Below are positions 50,230 through 61,800 of a stretch of DNA of 64,000 nt, in pieces. This stretch comes from Odontesthes bonariensis. Lineage: Eukaryota; Chordata; Actinopteri; Atheriniformes; Atherinopsidae. Position numbers and translations under genes: made by a program. Location: NCBI RefSeq assembly GCF_027942865.1, contig NC_134510.1:10196743-10260742 (forward strand), in the 5' to 3' direction. Under the pieces are notes generated by a model. It was not told the DNA's origin. It saw only the letters and a list, made by a program, of their open reading frames with translations, and did not search any database. Positions within the stretch are counted from its first letter, which is position 1. Each line of letters begins with the position of its first letter.

Positions 50230-51610
50230 GTTACAGTAATGGACTTCTATGGATGAACATCAACTTCGACGTGACATATTGAATGGTGTCGATATTTTTT
50301 TAAACAAAAACGAAGCCAAAATGCAGAAGCAGTGTGTGAAAAGCTGAGTTTTCCCAATGATTGAATAGCTTGTTGGAACACCTTGGGCAGCAATACCTGT
50401 CATCACTCTCTTCCATCGTTGTGGAGGACATTTGGCCCACTCTTCTATACAACATTGCGTCAGTTTTTTTTTTTTAGATTTGCCGAGATTCAGGCTGAGG
50501 TCTGGACGTAGACTGGGCCGTCGCAACACCCTGATTCTTTTTTAGTCGTTCTGTTGTACATCTGCTGGTGGCTCTGGATCGTTGTCCTGTTGCATAAGCC
50601 AATTTCAAACAAGCTTCAGCTCACAATCCATACAAAAAAAGTTGAGCACCCAAACACAGGTCAAAGTGGCAGAAAGCAGTAGATGATGGAATACAAAAGA
50701 CTTCAATGACCTCTGAAGGTAACTGAATAAGGTGTGACAAGGGCAGGAGTAAGACTAACTATAGAGAACAAAGGGACAGGTTCAACAAAATAAAAAGGAA
50801 AGGGACGTAACCCGAGAACAGAAAACATGGAAACCTGGGTCAACAAAAGTAAAACAAAATAAATAATTAATAATCCAGACAAACTTGAGTAAACTAGAAG
50901 CTATTAACAGAACATTATACACTAAGAAACCAAAAGACGAAGTTAAAAACTGAATCCAAATTCTCGCGGACCATGACAATCGGACAGATGGCTCTACATT
51001 TTACTCTAAAATGCTTTGCGGTACAGAGGAGTTCATGACTGCGAGGTGCCTAGGTCCTGATGTGCAAATCGAACACAAATCTCAACCCTCCACCACTATA
51101 CTCGACAGTTGATCTGTGTTTTGTTTAATTGAACTAATTTTACCAAAAATTGCACTGCGCAGGCTGAACAACTCCACTTTGGTCTAATCAGTTGAATGGC
51201 CCTTGTTCTAGAAGTCTTGTGGTTTGTTCAGATGCACCTTTGCTCTAAGCTGTGCTGCTCTTTTCTGGACCTTTTGGTAACAATAGCTTCTGTAGGATTG
51301 TTGCTGACGTCTTTCCTCACACACCCGTGTGAGGAAAGACTTTTTGTAGAGGGGCTCTTACTTACTGATGATCAGTTAAAGAAGTGTTTTTGATTGGCAG
51401 AACCTGGCTGCTACTTATTCTCTTAATTCTTATTCAAAAGTTTTACTTTTACACTTTTAGCATTTTAACCTTTGCTAAAAAAAAGAAGCAATGACACATC
51501 TCAGGTTGTATTTATATGATTTTAAGACTTACTGAGGACCAGATGATCTTTTGTTTTGTCCCGATACATAAAACTAGAATTGAAAGATTGGGTGGTTTCT
51601 TTTTTTTCAT
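50230..51610 (-). mobile_element. Tc1/mariner transposon fossil, copy B, interrupted
   Basis: The left end has AAGCCAAAATGCAGAAGCA and GTGTGTGAAAAGC. The antisense transposase then shows GGCCCACTCTTCTATAC, GGATCGTTGTCCTGTTGCAT and, after an interruption, CGGACAGATGGCTC, AAGTCTTGTGGTTTGTTC and GGACCAGATGATC near the right end. The order is that of a standard fish Tc1/mariner element. The middle of the transposase is partly deleted near 51120-51175 and 51260-51300. It is dead. Confidence 0.75.
50622..50977. other. Unidentified insertion inside Tc1/mariner copy B
   Basis: About 355 A-rich bases separate CAAGCTTCAGCT from TCGGACAGATGG, which are adjacent in the family consensus as remembered. 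The insert ends in CGCGGACCATGACA. It shows no coding and no clear target duplication. It is probably a later transposon fragment. Confidence 0.5.
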
Positions 51611-52319
51611 TTTTTTTTACATGCCTTTGTCATGTTACTGGCTGTCAGCCAGTAACAACCCTGCTATCAGAGTTTTCTTTATGCATTTCTTTTCACAAGT
51701 TTCTCTATTTTGCACTTACAGCATCTCTATTGATTATTCCAGTTCAATAGAAGGTTATAGCGTTCAGCATATGAGGAAAGATAATGGCTTCGGTGCTTTG
51801 TACTGATGAAACTTTTCTAGAAAATTTTAAGGAACTTTCGAAGCGATGAGAAAGGATACTGGGCTGTATAGTCGAAAGAGAAGAGTTTTCCAAACTCACC
51901 CAACCTGCCGCACCTCAAACACTTTACAAGGCTCTCCGGCATCATGGCTCAGGAGGTCAGAAGGTCTGCAGCTGTAGAAATATGTTGCCCACGTTTCATG
52001 TGAGGTTAAAGTAAAGCAGCTACATGTCAGAAAAGTTTTTCAACATTGTTCCCATACATTTATGTTGATAAAATAAAAAATTAGATGACTTCTTTCAAAG
52101 CTTCACGCATTGTGTGACTGAATTAATTTTCTTTTTACGATCCGTCTTGCCTGAGTTCTGAAGGAGCTCACAGGTCACAGAGCAAATGGATACTGGTCAT
52201 CCAAGGCACATGTTTGGCTACTTGAAGCTTCCCCTTCATTATCACATAAAAACCATCAAATAAAAGATTGAGAATTTCTCTTCATATTGTAAATTGAGAC
52301 ATATTATTACCTTTTGGGA

Positions 52320-52600
52320 GCACCAATGCTGTAAAAGATTAATTGGATGTCCTCAAGTTCGGATTCACTTAATTAGAATTGATCATCAAACCACCACTGA
52401 GATGAATGCAAATGAAATGTAGTCATTAAACCAAACCCACTCTTCTATTCACAAGCTTAAGGTGGTATGAGACTGCACGGAAAATAGGCTGTTTGCCCTG
52501 CTCCGATTTTCTTTATTCACCATTACTCCGATTGTGGGATACTCGTAGCTGAGAAAGGGGCTACGTGATGGAGTATGACCGCTGTCACAATACAGACAAC
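52320..52600. promoter_or_regulatory. Candidate distal regulatory element
   Basis: Contains AGATTAATTGG, CACTTAATTAGAATTGATC and an octamer-type ATGCAAAT, with no repeat similarity seen. An enhancer role is a hypothesis resting on motif density and proximity to prdm13. Confidence 0.28.
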
Positions 52601-55600
52601 AGTGAGGCTTGGTGAAAAATGTAATTTCCCCTCCTCTGTGAAGCTGCAGCGCAAAGACGGTGGGGGAAAGAGGAAAAAAAAAGAAAAAGGAACCCAGCAG
52701 AATTATTTGCCTGCAACTACTAGAGCTTGTGGTAATTACTATAATGATGTCTCTGAGTCAAGGCAGAGCCAGCGTCGCGATCACAGCCAAGCTGATCAGA
52801 AAATAAAAATTTCAGAGGGCACACAAGGCAGAAACAGTCAACTCATTAATGTGCACTAATAAGAAGAAGTGACAGAAAGATGCTGTTTAACCCTCTGCAT
52901 ATATGAAGTGAGGAAGACAGCTTTGTTCTGTATTTTTCGGCTGTTACACAATGAAGATAATTGTGCCATCAGTTTTAAGAGAATGCTTGTTTTTTTTTTT
53001 TTTTTTTAGGTGTATTCTTTGTGAAACTGTGAGGATTTTTCATTCTTCATCATGCATCAATTTCAAACAGCGGATTGCTTAGAGTCTGAAGGGTCTACAC
53101 ACACAAATACACCCACATACAATCAATAACACTTAAATGAAGTGTGAAAATGGTATGAGCACAGCATGTTCAAATAAAGTGTTAATAAAGCAGATAAGCT
53201 AGAATGACTAAGTGAAGCAAAAAAAAATTTTTTGGAAGGAATGTGGACACTGCATTCTCTCGATATTTAAGAGTGCAAGCAAATGTAAATCAAATAACAC
53301 AGAGTGGGAGTTTATTTGAGTCATTGTTATAGCTTAAATTTGGGTGCATGTTTGCTTGCCCGTTTTTGTCTTACTACTTTGTGTTTTGGTAGCCTAATTA
53401 GCAACAACAGATCATTTAGGCAAAAAATTTTATGCAAAATAATGGTATTGTGCCTATTTGTGTACATGGCATGTGCAGTTAAAAGTAAAATGGGGTAATT
53501 TGGTCGATCGCTAGTAAACAGATATCATGTAAAGACCAGGTTACACGCTGCAGCTCTTGTAAGTTTTCGGTTTTTAAATGTGAGTCTGCTTTACTGCGAC
53601 AAAACAAAATTACTCCAGTAATCACAACATGCTGCATAACTCCAGCAGAATCCCTGAGCTTTCATCACAAAAAAACTGTAGAACCTGTGAAAGAAGTTTG
53701 AAACCCTGATGAAACAAGACAAGTGATTTATTCATTGATAGAATCCTAATTTGTGAATTTACTTGTATCTAGTTTTGGTGCAAAAGGCACCTAAAAAATT
53801 CTTCAGATTCTTGTGCAAAGAACTTTCTGAAAACAGCTCTGTGACGAAGAATTTTAGGATATTGCAGATGTAAATTGCAGAAAAAAGAAAAAAAAAAGAA
53901 GAAGTTTTACAACCAAAAGCAATTTCTGTGTGACTTTGCGACTTGCCCGAAAAGACATGGTGGACATGCAGGGACTGTAGGCTGCACAGATGTTCCCCCT
54001 CAAATCCACAAGCGTGACACCACAGCCACTGGTTCGCCCTCGCCCTGCCTTTGCTTACGCATCTTTCCTCTTGGTCCCTCCATATTACACATGGCCCCGT
54101 TTGATTCTGATGGGTCCTGAAAGCCAGGAGGCATACGTAGCAGTAACAACATCAATGCGCTTCGCCAGGTTTTCAAGTCAGGGACACGTCTTATTATAAT
54201 TACTACCTATGTATTATTTATTTTGCTCCAGAGAAACAAATGGTCAGGGTGCTCTGTGGACAGTTTTGTGTTTTCTTCTCCTCCCTCCCACCTTCCTGTC
54301 CTCTCGGTAGTCCTGGGAGCAGAGAGAAGACAACAGTTTGGGAGGATGTACAGGGTGAGGGCAGGGGGAGAGTGGTGGGGGCAGCAGTGATCTGCAAATC
54401 ATTTATTTACGTTTGGCATCTGCATAATGAGGCAGGGAGCCAATGGCAGCCCTGGCTGGCTGGAGACAGGGTGGCATGCCTTCAGTTTTAATGGGCACAC
54501 TGAGGAAACTTCCAATTCTTCTTGACATTTCTCATAGCGAAATAAACGTGCTGTGGGTCAGAGTGTCTATTAGGAAGATAAGAGACGAACAAGTCAATTA
54601 TACTTCAATGACTGCATAGCCAGGGGACCTCATTAACATGATCAGGGAGGTCCATGCTGCAGCAGCCCTCTCCTGTGTGTAGACCCTGATTAAGTTGTGG
54701 AAGAATGACATGGCCTTTTTTTTCCCCCTGCTTCATGTAGAAAAAGAAACAAACTCGAAGACATAAATTTATTCAAATATACAAAGGCACGCATAAACAC
54801 ACACATGCATGGGCACATATATATATGCATACACACACAAACACACAAAGCAGACATTGCCAGGATGTGGTGTCTGGCCGGCCAGCCAGAAATTGTTGAC
54901 ACATTCAAAAAAGTGAGAGCTCCACTCCATCAGAGGTTTGTGGGGAGGTTTAAAGCGCTGATAGGCTCCACAGAAGTGGATGCTTTGGGAAAACATTTGT
55001 GGCAGGGGGATGTTGCGATCTGTCATGCACAGCCTGGATGCATGGCCTTGGGTTGCAAGTGGAGGGTGGGCGGCGGGGTGGGGGTGTTGTAGCAGGCGAG
55101 GCGGGCGGGGCACGGGCTGAAGCCGAGGCGTGGGTTAAAAAAAGCAGAGCCTGGGGTTTGGTGGGCAGAGTAATGCATGTTTTTTTTCTCCCCTTTGCCT
55201 CTTGTTTTCTCAGTGAGGACGCTGCGATCTGTTGACATTGATGGGATGAGTGCAGACAGGGTACAGGGAGCACGGCTTGTCTTTTCTAGTGCTTGCATAG
55301 TGTGCATCATATCCAGCAACTGCTTGGCTAAGACTCTAATTAATTCATTTAAGTGACTATATCTGGACCAGTGAGAATTGATCAGCAGTGGTCTTATTAG
55401 GGGAAATGTTTTAGCTGCTTCTTCTGACTGGAATAAAAACATTAATTCAATTCATACTTGCAGGATTGTATGTTGACTGATATTACAATGCTGACTTTTC
55501 CATTGGGCTAGAAGCTGAATTTTAGTGGTCAGACATCTCACAAGAGCTTCTTAAAAAAAAGACAAAAACAAGACATTAGTTTGGGTAGGCCTTGGTAAAT

Positions 55601-56019
55601 ATACTAAACTGAACAGAAGCAAAAGTAGATGAACTCCCCTTCTGAGGATAAATGCTGGCAACATGAGAGGTTTTAAAAGGTTTGTGTTGAACTGGACTTT
55701 TTATTGCAAAATGACCACATTTCCAGAGACAGTCTTGCCTGCTGATGATCTCTGGTTTGAATGCTTTTGTGTGTGGCCATGAAGAAGAGAAGAGGAGGCA
55801 GGAACAAGCCTTTGTCCACAGGCACACCAAGCACACACAAAGGCATCCCACTAGGAGAGGTCCTGCACATATCTGCTCACATACCTCCATTATTGTTCCC
55901 TGAAACATGAATGATTTGATTATTTTATGACAGCTTATTTCTTAAATCTGTTTCGGCACCATATGTGTCTAATATAAGGCTCGCCCGCCATATGAATGCC
56001 TTGCCCTGGGGTTTGAGAG

Positions 56020-56520
56020 AGGCCAGAGCAGTTTTCAAACCTGGAGGGAGGATTGGCTTTGTGAACTCAGACAGGCATACTCGCTGTGCAAATGCGCATC
56101 GAACTGGATTCAAGTGCATGTTGAAGAAAATGCCTTCCTATTGCCATGCATCTCATGTTCTTCCAGTTTCCTTGTTTTTTCTTTTTTGTATTATGAATTA
56201 ATAATGCTGCTTAAGGCTATAAGTGCTGTTATAGTGCTGAAACCAAATCAAGCAGAACTGAGCAACGGAAAGCCTCTTTTTCATTATTTCCATTGCCCTC
56301 CTGCAGAAACATTCTTGTTATCGTAATTGGCGCCCCAATTTTTTCCCCTTGCAGGAATTTTGAAACAAGACAACGCTTTGCGATGCGAACAAACATTAAC
56401 CTGTTTGCAACCTGTGTCTCATCAGTCTAATTGGCTCTTTAGTTGATCTGACTGGACAACAGCGATGCCTTGATGAGAAATTGTGGCAGGCTGCCCAAGC
56501 TATTGGCACACATTCTCATT
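56020..56520. promoter_or_regulatory. Candidate distal regulatory element
   Basis: Mid-GC, repeat-free sequence with CGTAATTGGCGCC, CAGTCTAATTGGC and several E-box-like sites in an AT-rich setting. Untested. Confidence 0.25.
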
Positions 56521-56949
56521 AACTGAATTTCTTCCCATTTCTTACAGAATTTCAGAATTATCTAAAGCCAAAGAGGTTATTTTTTTCTGTCATATATGCA
56601 GCCTCACAGAAACTAAAAACATAAGACTTTGGCCAATGAAAATATTTAAATTTTATCACAAAGCTGTACACAGATTTCAGGTTTGGGTGCCCTTTATCAG
56701 AGGTATCTTAATTAATATATCCAGCCAGATTTTTTTCTGTTTAGAAAAAATTAACTTTTTTTCAGCCGTAATGTAGTGCAAACCCAGAAGTTGAAATAAG
56801 AATAACCAGCAGAAAAAATATATCAAAATAAATAAGAATAGCATTAGAAAGTATAAAAAATACAAAAAAGCAAACACTCGGAAGTGAAAATTGCAGCAAA
56901 TGCAAAAAATAAATAACAATTATTATGAATTATTATGCAAATAAAATTT

Positions 56950-57535
56950 GGAGAAAAGACCAAATGGCGGTGGGAATGAAAGATCCGCGGTAGCGTTCCT
57001 TCCTGCACTTACGTTGGAACAGTCTGCCACCGAAAGAGCTGCTCAGAGCCCTCCTGACCAGCTTGTTCAGTCTCTTGCTGTCCCGGTCAGTGCAGCCCAC
57101 TCCCAGCAGACCACAGCATAGTGGATGGCTGAGGCTACCACAGAATCATAGAAAGGTGAAAGGTGAGATGAACACCCAGGTACTTAAAAACATCCACTGT
57201 TTCAATGTCCGAGACCTGGATGTTCACCGGTGAATGAGGTGGTGCCTTTTTCCGGAAATCAGTCAGCTGTCACCTCCTTCGTCTTACTGGTGTTTAAGCA
57301 CAGGTGGCTGCGCTCACACCAAGGCCACCATGAGTGACCTGTAGTCCAGCTCCTTCCCCTCAGACACACGTCAAGTCTGAAGTGTAGAGGGTGAAGAGGA
57401 ACGGTGAGAGCACCACTCCCGGAGGGGCCCCCGTGCTGCAGACCACCACCTCAGACGCACAGTTACGCAGCCTCATGTACTGTGCCCTTGGACCGGCTGT
57501 CCATCCACACCACTCAGAGAGCCGTACACTTCAAA
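56950..57535 (-). mobile_element. LINE relic (L2/Rex1-like), reverse transcriptase C-terminal part
   Basis: Minus-strand translation gives WCERSHLCLNTSKTKEVTAD, then VSDIETVDVFKYLGVHL, then KRLNKLVRRALSS, and ends CRKERYRGSFIPTAIWSF. These are standard landmarks, in order, of the RT thumb and C-terminus of fish L2/Rex1-type LINEs. Frameshifts break it, and the 5' portion, including the RT catalytic FADD region, is missing. It runs opposite to the relic at 39.3-40.2 kb, so the two are separate insertions. Confidence 0.82.
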
Positions 57536-60500
57536 AGGGCCAACACCAACTTCCTGCTGTCATTCACCCCTTTCCTAAATCAGAAATATCAAATAAATTA
57601 TCAAAAGACAAAGAAAAAAAATCTACCAAACAACATCTAGAGAAGCTTGGCTTCAATGTAAGGGACCTCAGCAGCACTAAAATCCATGTAAACACATTCA
57701 TCCCCATTGATGTGTGTCAATAAGTACAGGGGATTGTATGTTTAGTTGTATGGACAAACTGTCAAAAGAATTAAGAAACTGTAAAATAAGTGGGCTATTT
57801 TGATTATTTTTCTGCTTTCTCAAAGAACTTTTCCAACAATTGAAATATACTGGCCTTGCTAATTTTCCCCTTTTGAATAAAATCAATTCAGGAGCTATGA
57901 AGGAGGTCATGTCATGGTCTTGAGATTCAAGTCTTCCTTTATCTATCTGCAAATAAAGCCCACAACCGCTTCAAGGTTTGTGCTGCAACAAAATCTACCT
58001 GGAGAAAACTACAGCAAGGGAAAATTCAGATACTCCTGACCAATTCAATTGATTTTTTTTTTTGCCAATGTAGAGCCCAGTCGTAAGTTATTTTATTTCA
58101 ATCTCAGCTGAAGACTTTGAAAATTAATTTCCAACCAATTTGGTTTTAGCCATCATAAAGACGAGAGATGCCAATAATGGGCTGTGGAATCTTGTGCAAA
58201 GATGTGAATGTGGTGCTGTGAATGGGTGGGGGAGGATTCATGCTGATCATTTAGCTCCGCTAATAGCCTCTCTGTCATGCCAAATCACCCTCCACACCAA
58301 AAATTCAGACATGAACACAAAACAACTCTTTAATTGATATGCCGTGAATCTCCAGACCTCTGAGTTAGGAGGGAGGAGGAAACTGGTTAAGCGGTATAAA
58401 CAGAAAAACAAAATGCTACATCACAGAAACATTTATTTTGCTTTCTGCGATACTGGTGTTGTTCCTTTTGCCTCAGATTTCCACAGAGGAAATATTACTG
58501 GCTGTGCCCTAATCAGACAGTGATGGCTGACGTCATTCCTCTCAAGTATCTTCACTTTAAATGTATTTTTCCTTTTCTTTTTTTGAAGTGGGGTTTGTGA
58601 AGTACATGTGAGTGGCCGGTGTCTTACCTGCAGAGTGCTCTTAGTTTGGAGAATAAGTTAAGATTCCTGAAGGGTGAGCCAAGCTAATTGCTGCTCAGAC
58701 CACGGTCACATTAGTGTTTTCACCTTCCAAAAACAACTCAAACCTTAAATGTGTTATAGCAGCTTAAGCTAGTTTTTGAATTTCTACACTGCGCCCGTTC
58801 TGTCTCAAACTGTTTTTTACTTTGTCACACAAGCAAAGCACATCTGTGCTCCAACACCGTCCATAGTGTGCCTGATGCACCGATGCAGTGTTAAATTCTA
58901 CATTATCCAACCTCTATCAACTTGTACGGGTTTGGGATGTTTCTAATGGGGAAAACTTTGCTCTTCTAATTGGGTTGTCTGTCAGGAATCCCACCTGATT
59001 CCCCAAACTGACTGCTATAAGTGAGAAGATCCTTCTGCAATGATCACACTGATTACTCAGAAATACACACACTCCTCCTCTAAAGCAAACCCTTGAAAAA
59101 CAGGCCTTCGTCTTCAACATTCCAGCAAGATTAACAAAAGACCAAAATCACCAGCAGGAACGAGTGATTTTTATTCTATTTTTTTCAAATACAGGCTTTG
59201 ATTTGGATCGTTGGCTTGTTTGAGACTGTTTCTTATTACTGGGAGGAACTGAAGCACATAATACCCATCCCGTCAATAACCTCTGAGCCATACGAGCGCT
59301 GTTATGTCTGGAACAGAGCACAGCACAAGTGCCACTATGTTCTTTCACGGCAGGTTGTTTTACTTGCTTCTCCAGTAGAGCTAAATTACACAAAGGCTTC
59401 ATTATTCTTTAATTCTTTAAAGTGTTTATTTCTCTTTTCTCTTTAGCCAAGAGGTCAGGTGGTGTAAAAATGCAGACATGTTTTTTTTTGTTTTTTTTAA
59501 TTACCTTTTTCTAGCGACTCCAGTTAGATATCTTCCCAATTTACTCAAAATAAAATAGACAGGCGCCAATGATGATATGTACATTTGTAAGCCAAAGGAG
59601 CCCTGTGTCCCATAACAATCTGTTGTGAAAGATTGTGAGGAACATACAGGTTGTGTAAATGTTATTTAATTATTTAAGGCTAGACTATGCTTTTTGTTCC
59701 AATCAGGTATTTAATTTCCGAAACCTAACTAAGTAGCTTCATTTACATATCCAAAGAAAATTAATTCATACAGTTAAAAAGGTGATTGGGGGATGCCAGT
59801 GACAAGACTTAGAAAAATAAAAAAATAGATTAAATAAAATAGCTTCATAAATAGACATTGTCCACAATTGTGCTTTCCAAAAAACAGAATATGGAAACAC
59901 AATGTTGTGGTACTGGGACTCTGTAGCTTACTTTCTTCTCACTGCAGCCTGGTTGATTATTTGTTGTAACACTAATTCGCATATGCAGCAGTATTACCTC
60001 CCAATTACAAGTAAAGAGATTTCAGAAAATCCATAAAATCCCGATAGTCTAGGGTTAGGTTTAGGCTTGTGCTTATGTGTGTGTGTGTGTGTGCATTGTG
60101 GAGTGAAAAGTTGAGCCCCTGAAGGCTGAAACAGGTCACAGTGTCAAAATTCTCATCTGAAGACCAGAGCCTGCTAATTTTTTTCACGCTTTTGCATGTG
60201 CTGGTTCATTTGCCATTATACTCACATTAACTGGTCAGTAATCTCATTTTAATTATTCAGTTTTTTTTTTCAGCTCTCATCCCTTTACGTGCTTCCATAC
60301 TGATAGATATAAAGACGAGGCCCATTTTGAGTGTCATGTTCAATAAAGAAAACTGGGATGGGACCCAATTAATAACACGTAGCTGAAAGAAAAAAAAAAG
60401 AAGCTAACAGGGACATTTCCAATGGATTTAATTGAGTCTGATTATATCAGCTTTAATTTGAGCAATGATGCCTGCAGGGTATAGGTTTGTCTTAAAAGTT

Positions 60501-61129
60501 ACACCAAGAAAATGCATGAAATATCAAATATTCTCTGATACTAAATCACACACCTGCTGAAAATTATTATCAGCATGAAGGACAGAAAAACATTGGGAGA
60601 CTGCAATACTTTAAAAAACAAAAAGGCAACATCATCCAGCTGTCCAAAAGACACTTTCTCTTTCTTTGTAAATTTATTTGCGAAGGTATTGAGGTCTCAC
60701 GCTCTGTCCTGTTTTCACAGGCATCTGTGGACTATGTTCAGTAATTGAGAATTTAATTTCCTTCTATTGTATCTGTATGGTAGCAAAAGTTTCATTATGG
60801 CTCTTCAAAATGTCAGCAAAATGAAAACAATCTACATGTCTAGAAATCGGGGAAAATGTGATTCGTATGGACGACATCCAATCCGTAGTAATGCATCTAA
60901 ATTACTTGAATTTTAACTTGAATTAAGCAACATTTGGAGAACAGGACTCTTGTTTTCTCTGTGGTAATGTTTTGAAAAAGAAACCTAATGAAAGACACGA
61001 GGCAGCACACACTATAAACCAAACACACAATGCCGTAACTGCAAATGTAAATATAATGTATTAACTCAAAACTTGAACATCTGTTACTAAACAAGGACTT
61101 GTTCCTGCACTGCTTCCATACAGTGTAGA
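57536..61129. other. Intergenic, no gene seen
   Basis: AT-rich unique-looking DNA. A mid-GC, repeat-free stretch at 58130-58300 may be regulatory. A short (GT)n is at 60077-60093. No open frame with a recognisable domain. Confidence 0.4.
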
Positions 61130-61800
61130 GGTTTGCATGAAACTCCCAGGCTTGAGGAGTCCTGTCACACCCTTATCCTCTTACCTCTTTCTCTGTCTGT
61201 CACCCCCGATAGTATAATAGCTCTTCTACTCGCTGGCAGTCTTACGAACATCTCTGCGCTCTGGACCTTCGGTTCATATTACGCAGGGCGAGTCCAGACT
61301 CTTGAAATTGCAACCTTATGATCCTCCAGGCTAAACTTAATGGGACACCAGAGTCCCAACCCGCCTCAACCAGCCCACTGGATTAGTGCTACTCGGATCC
61401 GATCACATCCAGGTCTATCACAGAGGCCCCTTCAGAGCGCAAAACTGCAAATCTGAGGCGGCACCTCTAAGTCCCAAGACCTGCCTGAGTTTATGCACAG
61501 CCTCAGGTCATGTGGATTCACTGACCAGCTCCTACAGCCTCGGGGAACTGAAACAGCAGCAGCAGAGAGGGAGACTGAAAGAGGCTGACTGACCCAGAAA
61601 GACCAGCAAGCTCAAACACATGATGGTCACATGATGACCACAACTCTGTGGGTGAAGATCTTGGACTAAAGAACATCTGGAAGGCTTCTCTGTGAGCAAG
61701 AGGCTCTTCTGTGACTGATATGAGCTGGTTAACAGAGGAAGAGAAGTCAATGAAAGAAATGGAGAAACAAATGTGGACTGAAAGAGAATGAATGATATCT
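61130..61800. other. Unidentified GC-richer block
   Basis: About 670 bases of clearly higher GC than both flanks, with short open frames on both strands (60-70 codons) but no recognised motif, splice pattern or repeat family. It could be an old transposon fragment, a noncoding exon or a regulatory block. Confidence 0.35.

Larger units (their letters stand above)
51611..56949. other. Intergenic with candidate noncoding elements
   Basis: No gene seen. Candidate regulatory stretches at 52320-52600 and 56020-56520 are listed apart. The segment 54990-55160 is GC-rich with a G-rich strand. Homopolymers lie at 52988-53009. Short AC- and AT-alternating sequence occurs at 54795-54848. Confidence 0.4.
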
